A stretch of DNA of 43,673 nucleotides from Sphaeroforma arctica JP610 (taxonomy: Eukaryota > Opisthokonta > Ichthyosporea > Ichthyophonida): assembly GCF_001186125.1 (NCBI RefSeq), contig NW_014040033.1:1-43673 (forward strand), read 5' to 3'. Position 1 is the stretch's first letter, and the number at the start of each line of letters is the position of its first letter. Below, in pieces: positions 21,183-33,507 of the stretch. Under the pieces are notes generated by a model. The model did not search any database and was not told where the DNA came from. It was given only the letters and a program-made list of their open reading frames with translations. Position numbers and translations under genes: made by a program.

Positions 21183-21335
21183 TGTAATAGCAGTTGGGTC
21201 ATAAACCAGGACCTGTACATTGAAAATCGAATGCCCTGTACCAGCTGATAGGAGAAGGAAATATAAATTTAGTTTAGGACATACACATGGATACTCATGT
21301 GTATGCATAAAAACCATGGACTAGCCTGGGTTCTT
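21183..21335 (+). repeat. Right LTR-like direct repeat of the compound element
   Basis: This is the partner of 6551-6697, in the same orientation, about 14.6 kb away. The hairpin here is ATACACATG / CATGTGTAT with loop GATACT (21281-21304), extended by one more C-G pair. Compared with the left copy one pair has changed from T-A to C-G on both arms, so the stem is kept. Position downstream of pol-like sequence supports a 3' LTR. Confidence 0.55.
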
Positions 21336-21763
21336 AATGCAATGCCCGAGCCTTAAAATGCTCTGTTCCCACAGAACAAATCAGAACAAGTGCTAGAGAC
21401 CATGGAAGCAACGCTTATCAGCATTGTAGCAGACAGACTGAAGTCAAATACGCCTGCTCCCACAGATGCATGGACACACAACGAAGGTAACGACGGTGAT
21501 ATTGTCAATCATCGAGACGATATGTTTGTACGGAACTATATAAGGCAAGTATGAGAGAATCGATATGAACGTCAACCAAAAGTAACGCAGCAACTGGATT
21601 CGCACTGTTGCATGTAGGGACATGACTAAATTTTGATGGCGCTGACGACTGTGAAACCGAGTTGGTGTGTATGCACTCCAAATTAAGCTTATCATGAAGT
21701 AATTTAACCACCATGCGATCTCACATGTGGACACTACACATAACTGCCATCAAGTTTTTATCA

Positions 21764-21837
21764 GACTGCATTCAGTCGCGCAGCAAAACTTTTGCAATCG
21801 GACTGCATTCAGTCGAGCAGCTAAACTTTTGAAATCT
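21764..21837 (+). repeat. Tandem repeat, two 37-base units
   Basis: GACTGCATTCAGTCG begins units at 21764 and 21801. Each unit holds a small inverted repeat GACTG/CAGTC and ends in a run like AAACTTTTG. A third partial trace (GCATTCAGTCG) lies near 22266. Confidence 0.8.
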
Positions 21838-22858
21838 TATAATTACCTTTGCACCACAACAGTATCCACGTACATGGATCTGAGCACACTTTGAGCGACG
21901 ATATTAAATTAGATATATGCATGGATCCAGTACCTTATGCATTCCTTCTCTCGTTTCTGATACCGTGATATATAACAACAAAATTTCAACCAGATAGAGC
22001 AATACACAATTGTCATTTTTACACAGAACGGCGACTGCTGTCTTATTGAACCCACTAAGCATCTTACTACGTTAATTTTTATATGAGACTCTTGAGACCA
22101 TAATATTTCATACCATCGTAAATATGTAGGGAAAAGCTCTTTAAAATCGATCAATTGATAAGTGATGTCACAAACATTATTTCGCAACTATCACAACTTC
22201 ATATCTTAATCTGCCCGGCGTGGTGATTTATAGTTGATCACAGTCTTACATCCCGGTCCGCGATGGCATTCAGTCGTCCTTTATTAAACAGCTACATTCT
22301 CCAGTTTACAGGCTGGAGTTTTATGCACGACTTTTAAAAATTTCATGTATGAAAATCAGTATGTATTGAGATATCTTCAAGAAATACAGGGTCTTCATGT
22401 CAGAATAATAGATTCCAAGGTAACACGGGTCTGTTTCAATTTATTCCCCCTACTTACATAATGCGACGGCAGCTGGGTTATTTGGGAAGTCCCGGACTTG
22501 TGTCGCCCTAAAGGTGCAAACGACCCACTTCAACATATTGAGCTATGTTCGTAGTCATTTGTAATAAAATAGACATCTTGGACGTGGATAGTGAATATAC
22601 CTTTCGTAAAGAATGGAACATTAAGACTTCTCTTCGTAATCTGATGCTAGCAGCTAGACCCTCAATCTTCATATTCAGCTGTGCGCCAGTTCATATATTT
22701 GAATTTTACATTCTTTCAATCTTTGGTCCCCGCGAAATCACAGCCAATCAAACCTTGATGACATTCCCATGGAGTCGCACAATTTACGCATCGAACATAT
22801 CGAAATAAACTCGAAACAGTTCGAAAAAAGTCTTATACGGCATTACAACAACCTCAAA
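21838..22858. other. Intergenic, nothing supported
   Basis: AT-rich sequence between the retroelement and the 3' end of bystin. Open frames up to 92 codons show no recognisable features. Confidence 0.5.
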
Positions 22859-22864
22859 TTTATT
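22859..22864 (-). promoter_or_regulatory. Poly(A) signal AATAAA of bystin
   Basis: AATAAA on the minus strand, about 55 bases after the bystin stop codon, in the expected position. Confidence 0.6.
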
Positions 22865-22918
22865 TCCTGATATTGTAGCCGAACAACAACGAACGGCATT
22901 ATTACTAGATTACTATAA

Positions 22919-25900
22919 TTATCTCTCCATCATCTCCATCTCGCTCAAGGGTATCGCGGAATCTCTACTTTTTGAATTGACCAATTCACGTCGAATATCT
23001 TCAGTCATTTCCGGGTGAGGATGTTTCTTTATCACTTGCATGAGAGCATCCTTCTGCTCGGATGAAATATCTTCTTTGTATCTGTATGGATTATGTGCAA
23101 GAAGAGGAGAACAGGCAGAGCAATGATGAGCATAAAAATATATATACACAAATGTATGTTATGAGAACGGTATCAGGATTCCTGAACATCATGCATGTTC
23201 ACAAATTCATGGCGTGCATCGCAATACATCAAATATAAGGACACACGATTATCTATACGTGGTCATCTCTAAATATCTGTGCTTTATAACCTGTGTACAA
23301 TCTTACAAACATAGCAAACAGATGTATACACATAAATTGCCGGATGTGCACCTGGTAACTACAAGAGTCGCGTTCACGCTGATGTACGAAGTGGTTTCTC
23401 GTAAAGAATTTCAAAATGCAGCTTCGCACAAAACGGACAGAAGCGTTGTGACGTGTCGTTAAAAAAAAGGCACATCGCCGTTAAGATCTCAACCAAGTCA
23501 TACTTACCTTTGTACAAAGGCCAAGAATGACTGGTGCCAGAGCACGGGATACATTCGGTTGTCATTTTGAGCACGTACGAAGTGGAAGACCATGGCGTCG
23601 ACCACTCGGTAGGGGAGGGCATATTTCTTATCTAACAACACACGTATGAATATACTTGTGCTACCCGTATATTCCATTTCCGCCAGCTTCAAAAGTGCGG
23701 CAGCGGAGTGCAGCATGGGCACACTCGTCTTCGACAGTACCGAACCGAAAATAACAGCTTCGCGCAAGGTACAGTCTCCGGTTTCAGCGAGAGGGAGAAG
23801 AATCCCCTTGAAGAATACTTGCGGTTTGAAGAGGGCTTTTTTAAGGGCATTGTACAAGTGTACATTGAGCCGTTTATACTCTTCGATATCGTCTCTGCAT
23901 CTCGGTAGAAGTACCAGATTGAAGAATCGCTGGGCTGCTTTGGGGTTTAAATTGGAGATAAACATACGCGTCGCCTGGTACATGGAGGCGGCAGTCCAAT
24001 TGTCGGGGTCGGTCATAAATAGGATTTCTTCCCAATTCTGCAGAGAAGGGATGATTTTAAAGGCTTTTGGGAGCTTTCCGGAACGGTATCGGGATAAGAG
24101 CACTCCGACAGTCTTATATACTTCCTCTACTTTGGGATCCATAGTGGTCAGCTGGCCCACAGTGCGTTCTGTTTGTGATCGAGTTGAAGTATTAGGGTTG
24201 ATTAGTGATGGACAATGGGAAAGGATAAAAGAAAGAAAGTAGGTTATTGGCCCACATTAAGTAGATATCAACGCTGGTCCAGGATCGTTACGAATAGTTT
24301 CCAAATCGAATATTCTCAATACGTTTCCCATCCTTGTATGACGGCAACTCCATACAGACAAACGTAAACCGATAAAGACACATTCATGATAGAGATATAT
24401 ATGCGCCAACCTACTATTGGTTGTGCGTAAAGGCGAGACAAGAATCTAAATGCGATCGACCTTGATAGCAAATAGCAATCCATTAGATGTCGAAAACAGG
24501 CATCTATGAAAAAAAATTTGACAAAGCGTATGCTATTTCGAGGGCGTATTGAAGAATTTTGTAAACATCCCAGGACCCAATAAACGTTTTATACAGATTA
24601 TATCTCCGTCTTAGAAAATATCGTACACCTGCAGCCTGCATACATGCAAACAAGCAGCATGGATCGAATCAGTCCGCATCGAAACATAAAACACGTATAT
24701 TTTCTAGTTGACTACCGATTCTGGTAGTCGAGACATATATATATATATTAACAAATACGGATGCGTTTGTAAAACTGTATACATATTTTCTGTAGATAGA
24801 TAACATGAAGGCAAGTAAATACAGGATGTTGCTGAATACATGTGTACTCCTAATCACACATATGCTAACATATATTCAAACAGGGGTTAAGACACCGCGG
24901 TGTCTAGAACTACACGTGTAGACATAACCAATCAAATGTGTTCCCTCGAAATCAAATGTGCCATATTGATGTTAAAAGTGCCTTTTTAAACACTAACACA
25001 ACCACGTACCAAAAAAAACAAAAAACACACATATATATATAGTTGATACCTATATTTATATATATACTCCCATGCAGATGCATTTGTATATAGATCATAC
25101 CCATTTATATAGATACATAACTATGTGCATGTAACCCAAATGTGTTCATATTTAAACGCAAATACATATAGCTGGGAAGATATGGACACAACTCCATTAA
25201 AAAATATATATATACGTGTATCAATTCCGATATATATATATGCGTGTATATGTGGATATTGTCACGGCGTGTACAGTGTGTATGTTTTGTTAATATTGTA
25301 TGAGCATATATGCATAAATACGAAACGTGTATATGAATATACTACTTATGTGTATACACATAAACACAAATACATATAAATGAGCATTTATTCCATATAC
25401 ATACATATATATATATATACAAGTATATACATATACGAAAACACATACAAATACTCATACACACAACACAAATGCACATACACACAAACAGGCACATAAT
25501 ATATATATATATACATATATACATGTACATATATATATATCAATCAATTTTCGAGTATAGATGCGGTCAAAATATATATGATTAAGTTTGGAATACCTAC
25601 ATACATATGCCCATATTAATACATACAAATACAGATACAATATATATATATATATATACATATATGCGCGCACACACACACACACAAACGTACGATTCAC
25701 GGACATAAATATATTATATTATATTGTATATATATATACATATAGACGTAACTAAGTATATATTTATGCATAAACACTATAACTTATCATAGGTATGCAA
25801 ACACCAGCCATTGCAATAAAATAATACAATATCATACTAACACGCAGTGTCAGGACATACTCCACGAAACCGTTTGAACTGCAGTCCTTCTTTATCATAC

Positions 25901-26480
25901 AGAAAGACACCTAATACCTGACCGTTTGAGTTTTGTATCTCCCTCTATCTGATCTCAAAATAAAACCTAACTAATACAGTACTAACACATATCACATACC
26001 CGACATAACCGTTTGAATCTCAGTCTCCCTCTCCCTGATTTTGCCCATAATAGCATCCGCCAGTGTGAACCGTTTCGTTGGCTCTTTGGACATAAACTGT
26101 TTTAGAGCCCACTCATCATCTTCGTGCACATCGTAGTCATTTGCAAACTTATCATCGTCATCGTAGTCCTCATTTGCCTCTGTATCCGAATAATCATCTC
26201 CATTTTCACCCGTCAGTCCAGACGTAAGTAGTGATGATTTGGGCATTTTCTCGGCATCCCCCTGCATTTCACGCATAACTTCAGCCTGTTGTTCGCGTGC
26301 AGTGGCGATAATTTTGCGCGAAGTCTTAGCATCCATGAACTCCTCGGTTTCTTGTCTTTTACGATCCTTCGGCACCTTCCATGGCTTCGAGACAACCTGT
26401 TCATCTGTTGTGATTTGCGTCATCAAAGGCTTGTGCCTGTTGGCCTTGGAATTTTTCTTAACGGAGCTTTGATCCTTCAT
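22919..26480 (-). CDS. BYSL: Bystin (40S ribosome biogenesis factor), 3 exons, 434 aa
   Basis: Exons on the minus strand: 26480-26000, 24168-23508 and 23081-22919. Introns are 1831 and 426 bases with donors GTATGT and GTAAGT and acceptors ending ACAG; phases are 1 and 2 and the joined length is 434 residues (human about 437). Exon 1 encodes a basic start, an acidic Asp/Glu run (about residues 97-125) and [12 protein letters not shown]. Exon 2 encodes the conserved Bystin domain ([54 protein letters not shown]). Exon 3 ends it with [14 protein letters not shown]. Bystin/Enp1 binds pre-40S particles in the nucleolus and is needed for 18S rRNA processing and export. Its similarity to animal bystin is strong throughout and nothing looks broken. 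The joins are inferred from splice sites and family alignment from memory. Confidence 0.95.
25010..25760. repeat. (TA)n/(CA)n microsatellite-rich segment in bystin intron 1
   Basis: Repeated TATATATA and ACACACAC runs fill much of the segment, with interspersed TATACATA words. Tyr/Ile/Cys-rich frames across it are artefacts of the repeats. Confidence 0.85.
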
Positions 26481-28023
26481 GTTGATTTAGTATATTGCCA
26501 GAATGTATCGTTTCAACTATTTACTACTATGTGCGTACGCTACTGTATCATCAATTGTGAAGTGCACTTGTGAAGGGGGCACTATATGTCAACTGATATT
26601 TGAATTTTGTTAGGAATTATAAAAGCCAAAAATCGTCCACGTGCCAAATATATTATTACACAATTTCTTCATCAACGATCAAATCAAGTATTTAAGAAAA
26701 TGAAATAGCCGCCTCAACCCTCCTGCCTGGCCCTGAAGTCGGCTGGAGATTGAACTTTGAAGAAGGCTAATAAATGAAACAAAAAACCTTTTTTCTAAAG
26801 GCCCCCCATTCCCCCCTCAAAAACACAAAACCTTCCTTTATTAAATACATTAATACATAGCATCATGTACATTTGACGAGGTGCAATTTAGTAACGACTA
26901 TAAACACACTGCTGTCTACTATTTATTAAGTACCGTTGTCACTCCAATAAGTGACAAATCTAATCGCAGCACAGAGATAGTTCAATCTCATACCCTGATG
27001 CTAATGAAACACACTATTACCTTTTGAAGCCTAGATTTACACTGCCACTTGAAACTTTAACTATTTATAAGAATAAGATATAATCGTATTTGTGATAGTG
27101 TTTCGTGACAGAGTGTACTGTCGTTATTGTCGCATATCATCAATGAGTCCAGTTATCGATTCATTGGGATGAGCTTCGCTAGCTGTGTCGTCAAGCGTAT
27201 AATAGGTAGTATCATGACACATATCATGGGAATAGGTAAAATGAAATAATTGAATCTATTTGCTCACTTCCCTACTATATTTCCCTTTGTAATTCTATTT
27301 AATATTAACCAACACGTACAATACTATAGGCATTCTAGGCATCGAAATTTATATCAAATACACAGGCAAGTATGTACCCGTTTTTCAATACATATTGATA
27401 ATATAATTGCATCAGGGCGATTCGAAATATGTGTCCTTGAAGATACCTGATTAGTTCGTGATCTTCGGCCGGTATATTCGGCCAGTATATTATAATACTT
27501 TATTAATCACTCGATAATTGTACAAATGGATGGCATCACCATACAATATATACACATGTATTAAAAGTAAAAGCATGAAGCAGAAATTTTTTATTATATC
27601 CAGAAATAAGGATAGAAAGCAGTAATCACGCCAATATATACTATAAATATAATTTTTAGACCCACGAGGCAGAAGTAAAGCTCACAAACTAATTCGTGAT
27701 GGTGTATAGGGTGTGTTATTATTGAACGGCTTCCCCGAGTTTTTCAACAGAATTTTGGATATTCCTATGCAATTTGAAAGCAATTAATTCGAGACTGCTA
27801 GCATGTAAACACGGCAAATGTGGGACTCATTTTATCGCTGATGATGCATTTGAAAGTGCAATCTGAAGGATAGAGTTGTAGCATACATGTATAGGATGAC
27901 GAAGGTAACATAGAAGATAAATAGTAAAGGCACAAAAACACTGAACATAAATGTGATCTCAATACGACTGCGTCTGTCATATTGACATTGACCTAAACGC
28001 TGTTTGATCTATATAAATCACGA
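26481..28023. other. Intergenic between bystin and the lipocalin gene
   Basis: AT-rich and without a supported gene. It holds the upstream region of bystin; no clear TATA box is seen close to its start. A C-rich run lies at about 26800-26820 (GGCCCCCCATTCCCCCC). Confidence 0.5.
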
Positions 28024-28029
28024 TTTATT
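28024..28029 (-). promoter_or_regulatory. Poly(A) signal AATAAA of the lipocalin gene
   Basis: AATAAA on the minus strand about 37 bases beyond the lipocalin stop codon. Confidence 0.55.
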
Positions 28030-28065
28030 TTTGAAATCATATGGATACACTCGCGGTGCGTGAAA

Positions 28066-28848
28066 TTATTTATCAGTTTGGATAGGTGCGCAGAAGTCTT
28101 CATCTTGTGACTTCTGGAGATTGAAAGCCTCAGAATTAGGCTTGTAACCGCGCTCCTCAAAGATGGCCACGGCCTCTGCATAGGCCTCCTCCGACATTGT
28201 GGCCGACCGAGACAGAATCCACCCGATAGCATTACAAACGGAGCCCACCACAGTATATTGAGCGTCATCATTGGCAGCATCGTTTCCTTGCGCAAGGATG
28301 AGATAATTTTCACCTAGACTAGGTGCTCCCAGGTTGTCATCGCCAAAGGACACTGTAAACGCCCCTTTTTCTGGGTCTTCGGCAGTAGCAGCGCCGATTA
28401 TTTCGTAGGGCTCGCCATCTCGTATACAGGTGTTCTTCACTTGTACAGTGCCGTTGTCGAACAGTTCATAATTCGCCGTGGTACACTTGCAACCTTGCTC
28501 AAATGTATTCCTCACTAAGTCATTCGTAGCAATCTCGTACCATGTACCCATATAGCCGTCGATATCAAACGGATCCACAACCTCCTGCTCAATAACACAG
28601 GCCGCAAAGTCGATTCCTGCTGGGGCTCCTGCACCGACCCCATTCGCAGCCCCATTGAAATTTTCAGGCACACCAGGCAATCCATCTATTGAAACACCAC
28701 TAGGAGGTCTGCCACTGCCTACGCTGTCATCCTCGAGATCTACTACAAATACATCAGAAGGGGTGGCGGGTGAGGGCTGGGCATGTGGTGTTTGTGCGAT
28801 CGCTAATACCAGACTGGCTACTAGGGATAGAAATTTGCTGGACAACAT
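28066..28848 (-). CDS. Secreted lipocalin (apolipoprotein D/Blc-like), 260 aa, single exon
   Basis: The first 23 residues are a typical signal peptide (MLSSKFLSLVASLVLAIAQT, cleavage probably after PHA). Residues 24-90 form a Pro/Gly/Asn-rich linker with no known domain. The lipocalin barrel starts near residue 91 with the GxW motif in DGYMGTWYEIA (Trp103) and ends with the YTVVG ... GWILSR motif (about 198-214), the two signatures of the Blc/ApoD branch. Cysteines at 84, 120, 122, 141, 205 and 253 could form disulphides, as expected outside the cell. Typical relatives are 170-190 residues, so the linker is an addition. It probably binds a small hydrophobic ligand; which one cannot be told. 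A TATA box lies about 60 bases upstream. No intron is needed. Confidence 0.9.
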   Translation of the reverse strand: MLSSKFLSLVASLVLAIAQTPHAQPSPATPSDVFVVDLEDDSVGSGRPPSGVSIDGLPGVPENFNGAANGVGAGAPAGIDFAACVIEQEVVDPFDIDGYMGTWYEIATNDLVRNTFEQGCKCTTANYELFDNGTVQVKNTCIRDGEPYEIIGAATAEDPEKGAFTVSFGDDNLGAPSLGENYLILAQGNDAANDDAQYTVVGSVCNAIGWILSRSATMSEEAYAEAVAIFEERGYKPNSEAFNLQKSQDEDFCAPIQTDK

Positions 28849-28907
28849 GTTTATGTATGTTGTTAATTCGATGTATGAATGATATGAGGGTACACGAACG
28901 TCTTCCT

Positions 28908-28918
28908 ACCTTTTATAT
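28908..28918 (-). promoter_or_regulatory. TATA box of the lipocalin gene
   Basis: TATATAAAAGG on the minus strand, about 60 bases before the lipocalin ATG. This is the clearest core promoter element in the window. Confidence 0.6.
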
Positions 28919-31276
28919 AATCACAAGTCGCGGCTCGCAATTCGCATCGGTTGCGATTTCGATTTGCGAAGGAATTTTAAACACCCATGATCCAGCCCTG
29001 AACATTCCTCGGTGGAGCAGCTCTAGCTCTCGCAGGTTGTGTGTGACAAAGCAGTAGTTACAAAATCAAAAGCACAAAAGAATGTCATGATGGACTCTTG
29101 GGCTCTTCAACGCTCTTTGGCCTCGCCCGAGGCCCATATCAAGTTTAATATCTGAGTTTAATAATTAATATGGGGTCTCTCTCTTCTCTCTTGTGTGTGT
29201 GGTGGGCTGGTCGGGCCCAGGTGGGTATTTGGGACTGGGAATTGGGCCCATTGGCCCCATTGCGGACTGTCGGAAATTAAATAGGACTCACAGTGTAGAC
29301 TAGAGACTCGAGAGAGAGACAGTGTAAATAGACTGGAGAGTGGAGGACTGGAGGCTCTGTCAGGCCTGTCCTGTTATCACCTGTTGGTAGACTGAGGAGG
29401 GCCTGCGGGACAATGTGAGTCCGTGACTCCGTGGGGCTGGGGCTACCCGAGTGCTGAACACTGAACACTTGGGGGCTGGGCCCGCTGGGGCTTTGGGCAC
29501 CGGGCACTGGGCATTGGGCAATTGATCTTAGATTCTTTTGGGGCTGTATTTTACTGGTTTAGCCATAGCCAATAGAAATTAGACAATTCCAATATAATTA
29601 TAAAAACAAAATTTGCTACATAAAACATCTATAAATAGTGCGTGATATGACTTTTTACTCTAAAAAAGTGTTCCATAGTATGACTCATCAGTCATCAGGA
29701 TCATCATTATTCTCGTTTTTATTAAAACAAAACACGTAAACCCACTAATAGTCACAAGAATAACTCTGGAGGTAGGTCATGGATTGCTATTTAAATTTCT
29801 TTGTGTTAAAAAGTATGTAATTTTTTAAAACGGGCGGCATTGTTCGGAGACTTTTTACCTTCCCTTATCGAATGTCTCGCACACTGACACTGCATCATCC
29901 TTGCTTATCGTTCAACAGACGCGCAGATAAATATATTCAGATCGTGCATGCTTGACGGATCATGAGCAAAAATAATTTGGCAACACACTAGTAGTGTGTC
30001 TGCGAGTGCCGGAGGGGGTTTTTCGTGATATTTTCATGTGTGTACTGAAATGCAGAGAGTTTGTTCACCCGTAAAGCCACGAAAGGCCGGATTGACCGCC
30101 AACCACGTCACTGCGACTGAAGTGCTGAATGCCTGCGTTGCATGCTGTCCTGTTCTCAAAATGACGATACAGTGCAGTATATCGTGAATCGATCTCACCA
30201 CACCGTGTGCAACGATTTCAAGACCCTCGTGCAATTCTTAGATCAACTCATTTCCCTGTTGCTAATCCTTTTTATTTCTTCTTCTTCCCGATAGTACCAT
30301 GTCAGCACTTGATTAATGCTAACTACACGACAAAGTGCTTGTAGGAATTAATACTTATGTAATCGAGACCTATAGTTTCATTTAGTATGATAGCTCAAGG
30401 TCCACGCTTTTTTTTAGGTATCAATTTACACATGCAAGTATTTTGTTAAGCCCAAGCCCCTATGTATGATACAGTTTGACAGGCAATGATTGTGCCAGCT
30501 TGGATATAAATACAAATCAATATCAAGAGACACAGAAAGTTGTCATGTCGGAAAGATGAAACGCGTTCCTTTGCAATTGCAGACTTCACTTCACTTCAAA
30601 CTACAAGCCGAATTCGCGTTGGCTTCAATGGCAATATTAAAGTCTCGTTTTTACATATCGTTATCTCAGAACCTCTCAATATATCGCTTTATACCGAGAT
30701 GCCAATAAAATTCACACCAGTCGTAGCTAGTCGACCATTGCAACATTCTCAAGACTTGAACTGTAACGACATCGGCAACGACAACTATGCCGATTCCAAC
30801 TTGATAAACTTTTAGTGCCAACAATTAGTCTCTGAAATGAATCTTTCAATTGTGTTGTAGCCTCGAGACTCCCTTTGAGACTTTATTTGTCGAATTAGTA
30901 GTCCTATATTTTATCCCATATCGTGATAAAACCTTCAAAATCCAATAGCAAATACTATACAGAAACCACTATACGTCTGTTGTAGACAAAATAAATAAAT
31001 TTAACTGGTCCAGGAAGTATTTTATTTTAATAATTTTCATACCCGGGCTAGTATATGTGTTAACCAAGATCCAATGTTTCATTGGGGATGTTGCACACGC
31101 GAGTAGTCCGCTTTAGTCACATCACGATACATGTTCATACGTTGAATTACCTGCAAGTAGTAGATTCAAAACACCCACGACTAACATTCACTACTACAAG
31201 GAATTTTTTATATACAATAGATTATAAGGTATTCTAGAACTTCGACTTAATCATAAATAACGTTTAAACAATCCAG
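28919..31276. other. Intergenic between lipocalin and SF3B6, with a G-run segment at 29200-29520
   Basis: No supported gene. From about 29200 to 29520 the plus strand holds many GGG runs, at 29200-29255 and again at 29467-29520. Between them is a GA-rich part with repeated GACTGGAG-like words. The rest is AT-rich. Open frames of up to 91 codons near 30540-30815 show no features. Confidence 0.5.
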
Positions 31277-32717
31277 TTAAGCTGCAGTGTCCACGCCGTA
31301 TTTCGCTTTCAACTTCTCCAGATCCTCGCTCTTTTTCTTAAGATCCGTTTTGGCGAATGCTTTGACCGTTTGGTAGTAAAGCACAACTATGTATCGTCCA
31401 CAGACGTTGAAACCCGAAAGATGATCGCACGCATTCTTGGCATCGAATATATCCTCGTACACCACGAATGCGGTTCCGCGAGTATCCTTGGCGTTTCCAC
31501 TGCAGAAGTAGGGGCAATCAAAATAGGCTACATGAGATAATTAGTGACATTTGCGACGATACAAATTAATTGTAAATTTGTTCATGAAGCATGTAGGCGT
31601 ATAGGGATGATGCTTCGAGCAATAGCTGCGATCAACACAGAATTACCTACGCGCGTGAAATACGGCAAAGGAGTATCACAACGCAGCTGAGCGTACAGCA
31701 TCCCGATAACCGAGACGTATAGAAACCCAAGAACGCGCAGGACTTCAGCTCAAGACCAGATAACACCTCGACCACAGAAAAATCAAAACTCGTGTGACTC
31801 ACAAAAACATTCAGTCACCGAGACGAGAGCAACATTTAAACTTACACTCGTATTTGTCGAATCGCTCCGTATTTACCGAATATATCGTACATTTCTTCGC
31901 TTGTGATTTTATATGGCAGATTGCGTACATATAACACGCGGTTCACCTCTGGCGGTAATCGGGCCTGCATATGATCAAGATGCGAAACAAGCAATTATAA
32001 TGAATGAATCAATTCAAGATGTAGCTAAATAATATGCTGATTTCACAATTTGATAAAATGCCTGCGTCAACTCTAGTATGCGGGTTGTGTAGTGGCCGTG
32101 CGGTCAGTACTTTGTTACACTTTAGCTTTGACACACATCTGAAGGGACTGTGGAGATGGGCATGCATTAAATTAACTTTTACGCATCCAAATCAAGGAGT
32201 ATGCGAAGAAAAAAAAGCGACACAAAGGCAGACTGTGATTGTTGTATCATAGCCTTTCTTACATTTGTTCAGGCACGCTGAGTGTGTATAGAAAATTCCT
32301 TTTGTGGATCTATAACCGCACACGCACATTTGCAAGTTTTCAATCAGTATCTCACAAATAACTCGCAGCATGCACCCAAAATTCCAACACTCGATACATG
32401 CGATACCATCCCGAATGGTGCACAGAAATATAAACATACGGGCATCAAAATTAAATAATAGACAGATGAAGCAAAATAATTTCAAGCCACAAACCACTAG
32501 ATATCCACAACTCGACTCAAAAGCATAAAGGAAGGCACAAAGCGAGAAGAGTCGATATACATTTACAATATATTAAATCGAATTTATACAGGCGAGTGGA
32601 ACATGATATATTAGGCACACATAAAGGTGCAAAGGGAAACGTACGTCTATGAATCAGGATGTACAGTTGTATAACTATTAAAAATATAGTATTTATGTAT
32701 ATTTCTATACATATAAG

Positions 32718-32759
<42 letters not shown>

Positions 32760-33507
32760 ACGTATACATAAACATATACACAATATACATATATACTAGT
32801 CAATCATATATATATATAACAGATACACATATATGAATATGCACATATACATATATATCTATACATATATAGATACATACTATATATATACATACATAAA
32901 AAGACACACGCACATACACGCACACACACACTTATATATATACTAATATGCATGTATGCACACGTACACACACGTGTACACACACACACACACATATATA
33001 TAAATATATGTATATATTTATACAGATATACATCCACACGCACATGCGCGCACACACACACACACGCACACACACACACATATATATAAATATATACATA
33101 TACATACACACACACATATATATATATATATATAGATACATGCTGTACTATACTTGCACGTACTTAAAATATAATTGTAAACATGTGTGTCCTAATATAT
33201 ATCGTGATATGCACATTTAAATACAAAGAAAGAATGGTGCTCAGAATATACAGATTATCTGTGAAATGAGAATGATGCAACCTGTTCCAAGAGGTGTAAG
33301 GATATATACGTATCAAATCATAGATGCACGCGTCCAGAATAGGCTGAGATACATCCGAGATTAATTGTTATAAAGAAGCACATATAAAAATACACCTATA
33401 AATATGAGCAGAGCAGAATATGGAATAGACAGACACTCCAGCAACAGCTATGATCGATTAACTACTGAGATATGTCAACTTACGTTTGCTCTCGTGTGTG
33501 CAGACAT
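31277..33507 (-). CDS. SF3B6: Splicing factor 3B subunit 6 (SF3b p14), 3 exons, 121 aa
   Basis: Exons on the minus strand: 33507-33484 (MSAHTRAN), 31964-31846 and 31499-31277. Intron 1 (1519 bases, GTAAGT...GCAG) is phase 0. Intron 2 (346 bases, GTAAGT...GCAG) splits a Val codon. The 121-residue product follows human SF3B6 (125 aa) almost end to end. It has [20 protein letters not shown] with RNP2 (LYVRNL, 19-24), RGTAFVVY as RNP1 (55-62), then [20 protein letters not shown] and a lysine-rich C-terminal helix ending in KYGVDTAA. This small RRM protein sits in the SF3b part of U2 snRNP and contacts SF3B1 close to the branch-point adenosine in the nucleus. The tiny first exon is too short for ORF finding; its phase and splice site fit exactly. 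Microsatellite sequence fills part of intron 1. Confidence 0.95.
32720..33140. repeat. (TA)n/(CA)n microsatellite in SF3B6 intron 1
   Basis: Long TATATA and CACACA runs with CGCACA variants. The Tyr/Cys/Val-rich frames here are repeat artefacts. Confidence 0.9.

Noticed and set aside
25342-25706. Tyr/Ile/Cys-rich minus-strand frames
   Set aside because: They are translations of TA/CA microsatellites in bystin intron 1.
32804-33220. Cys/Val/Tyr-rich frames on both strands
   Set aside because: Microsatellite translations within SF3B6 intron 1.
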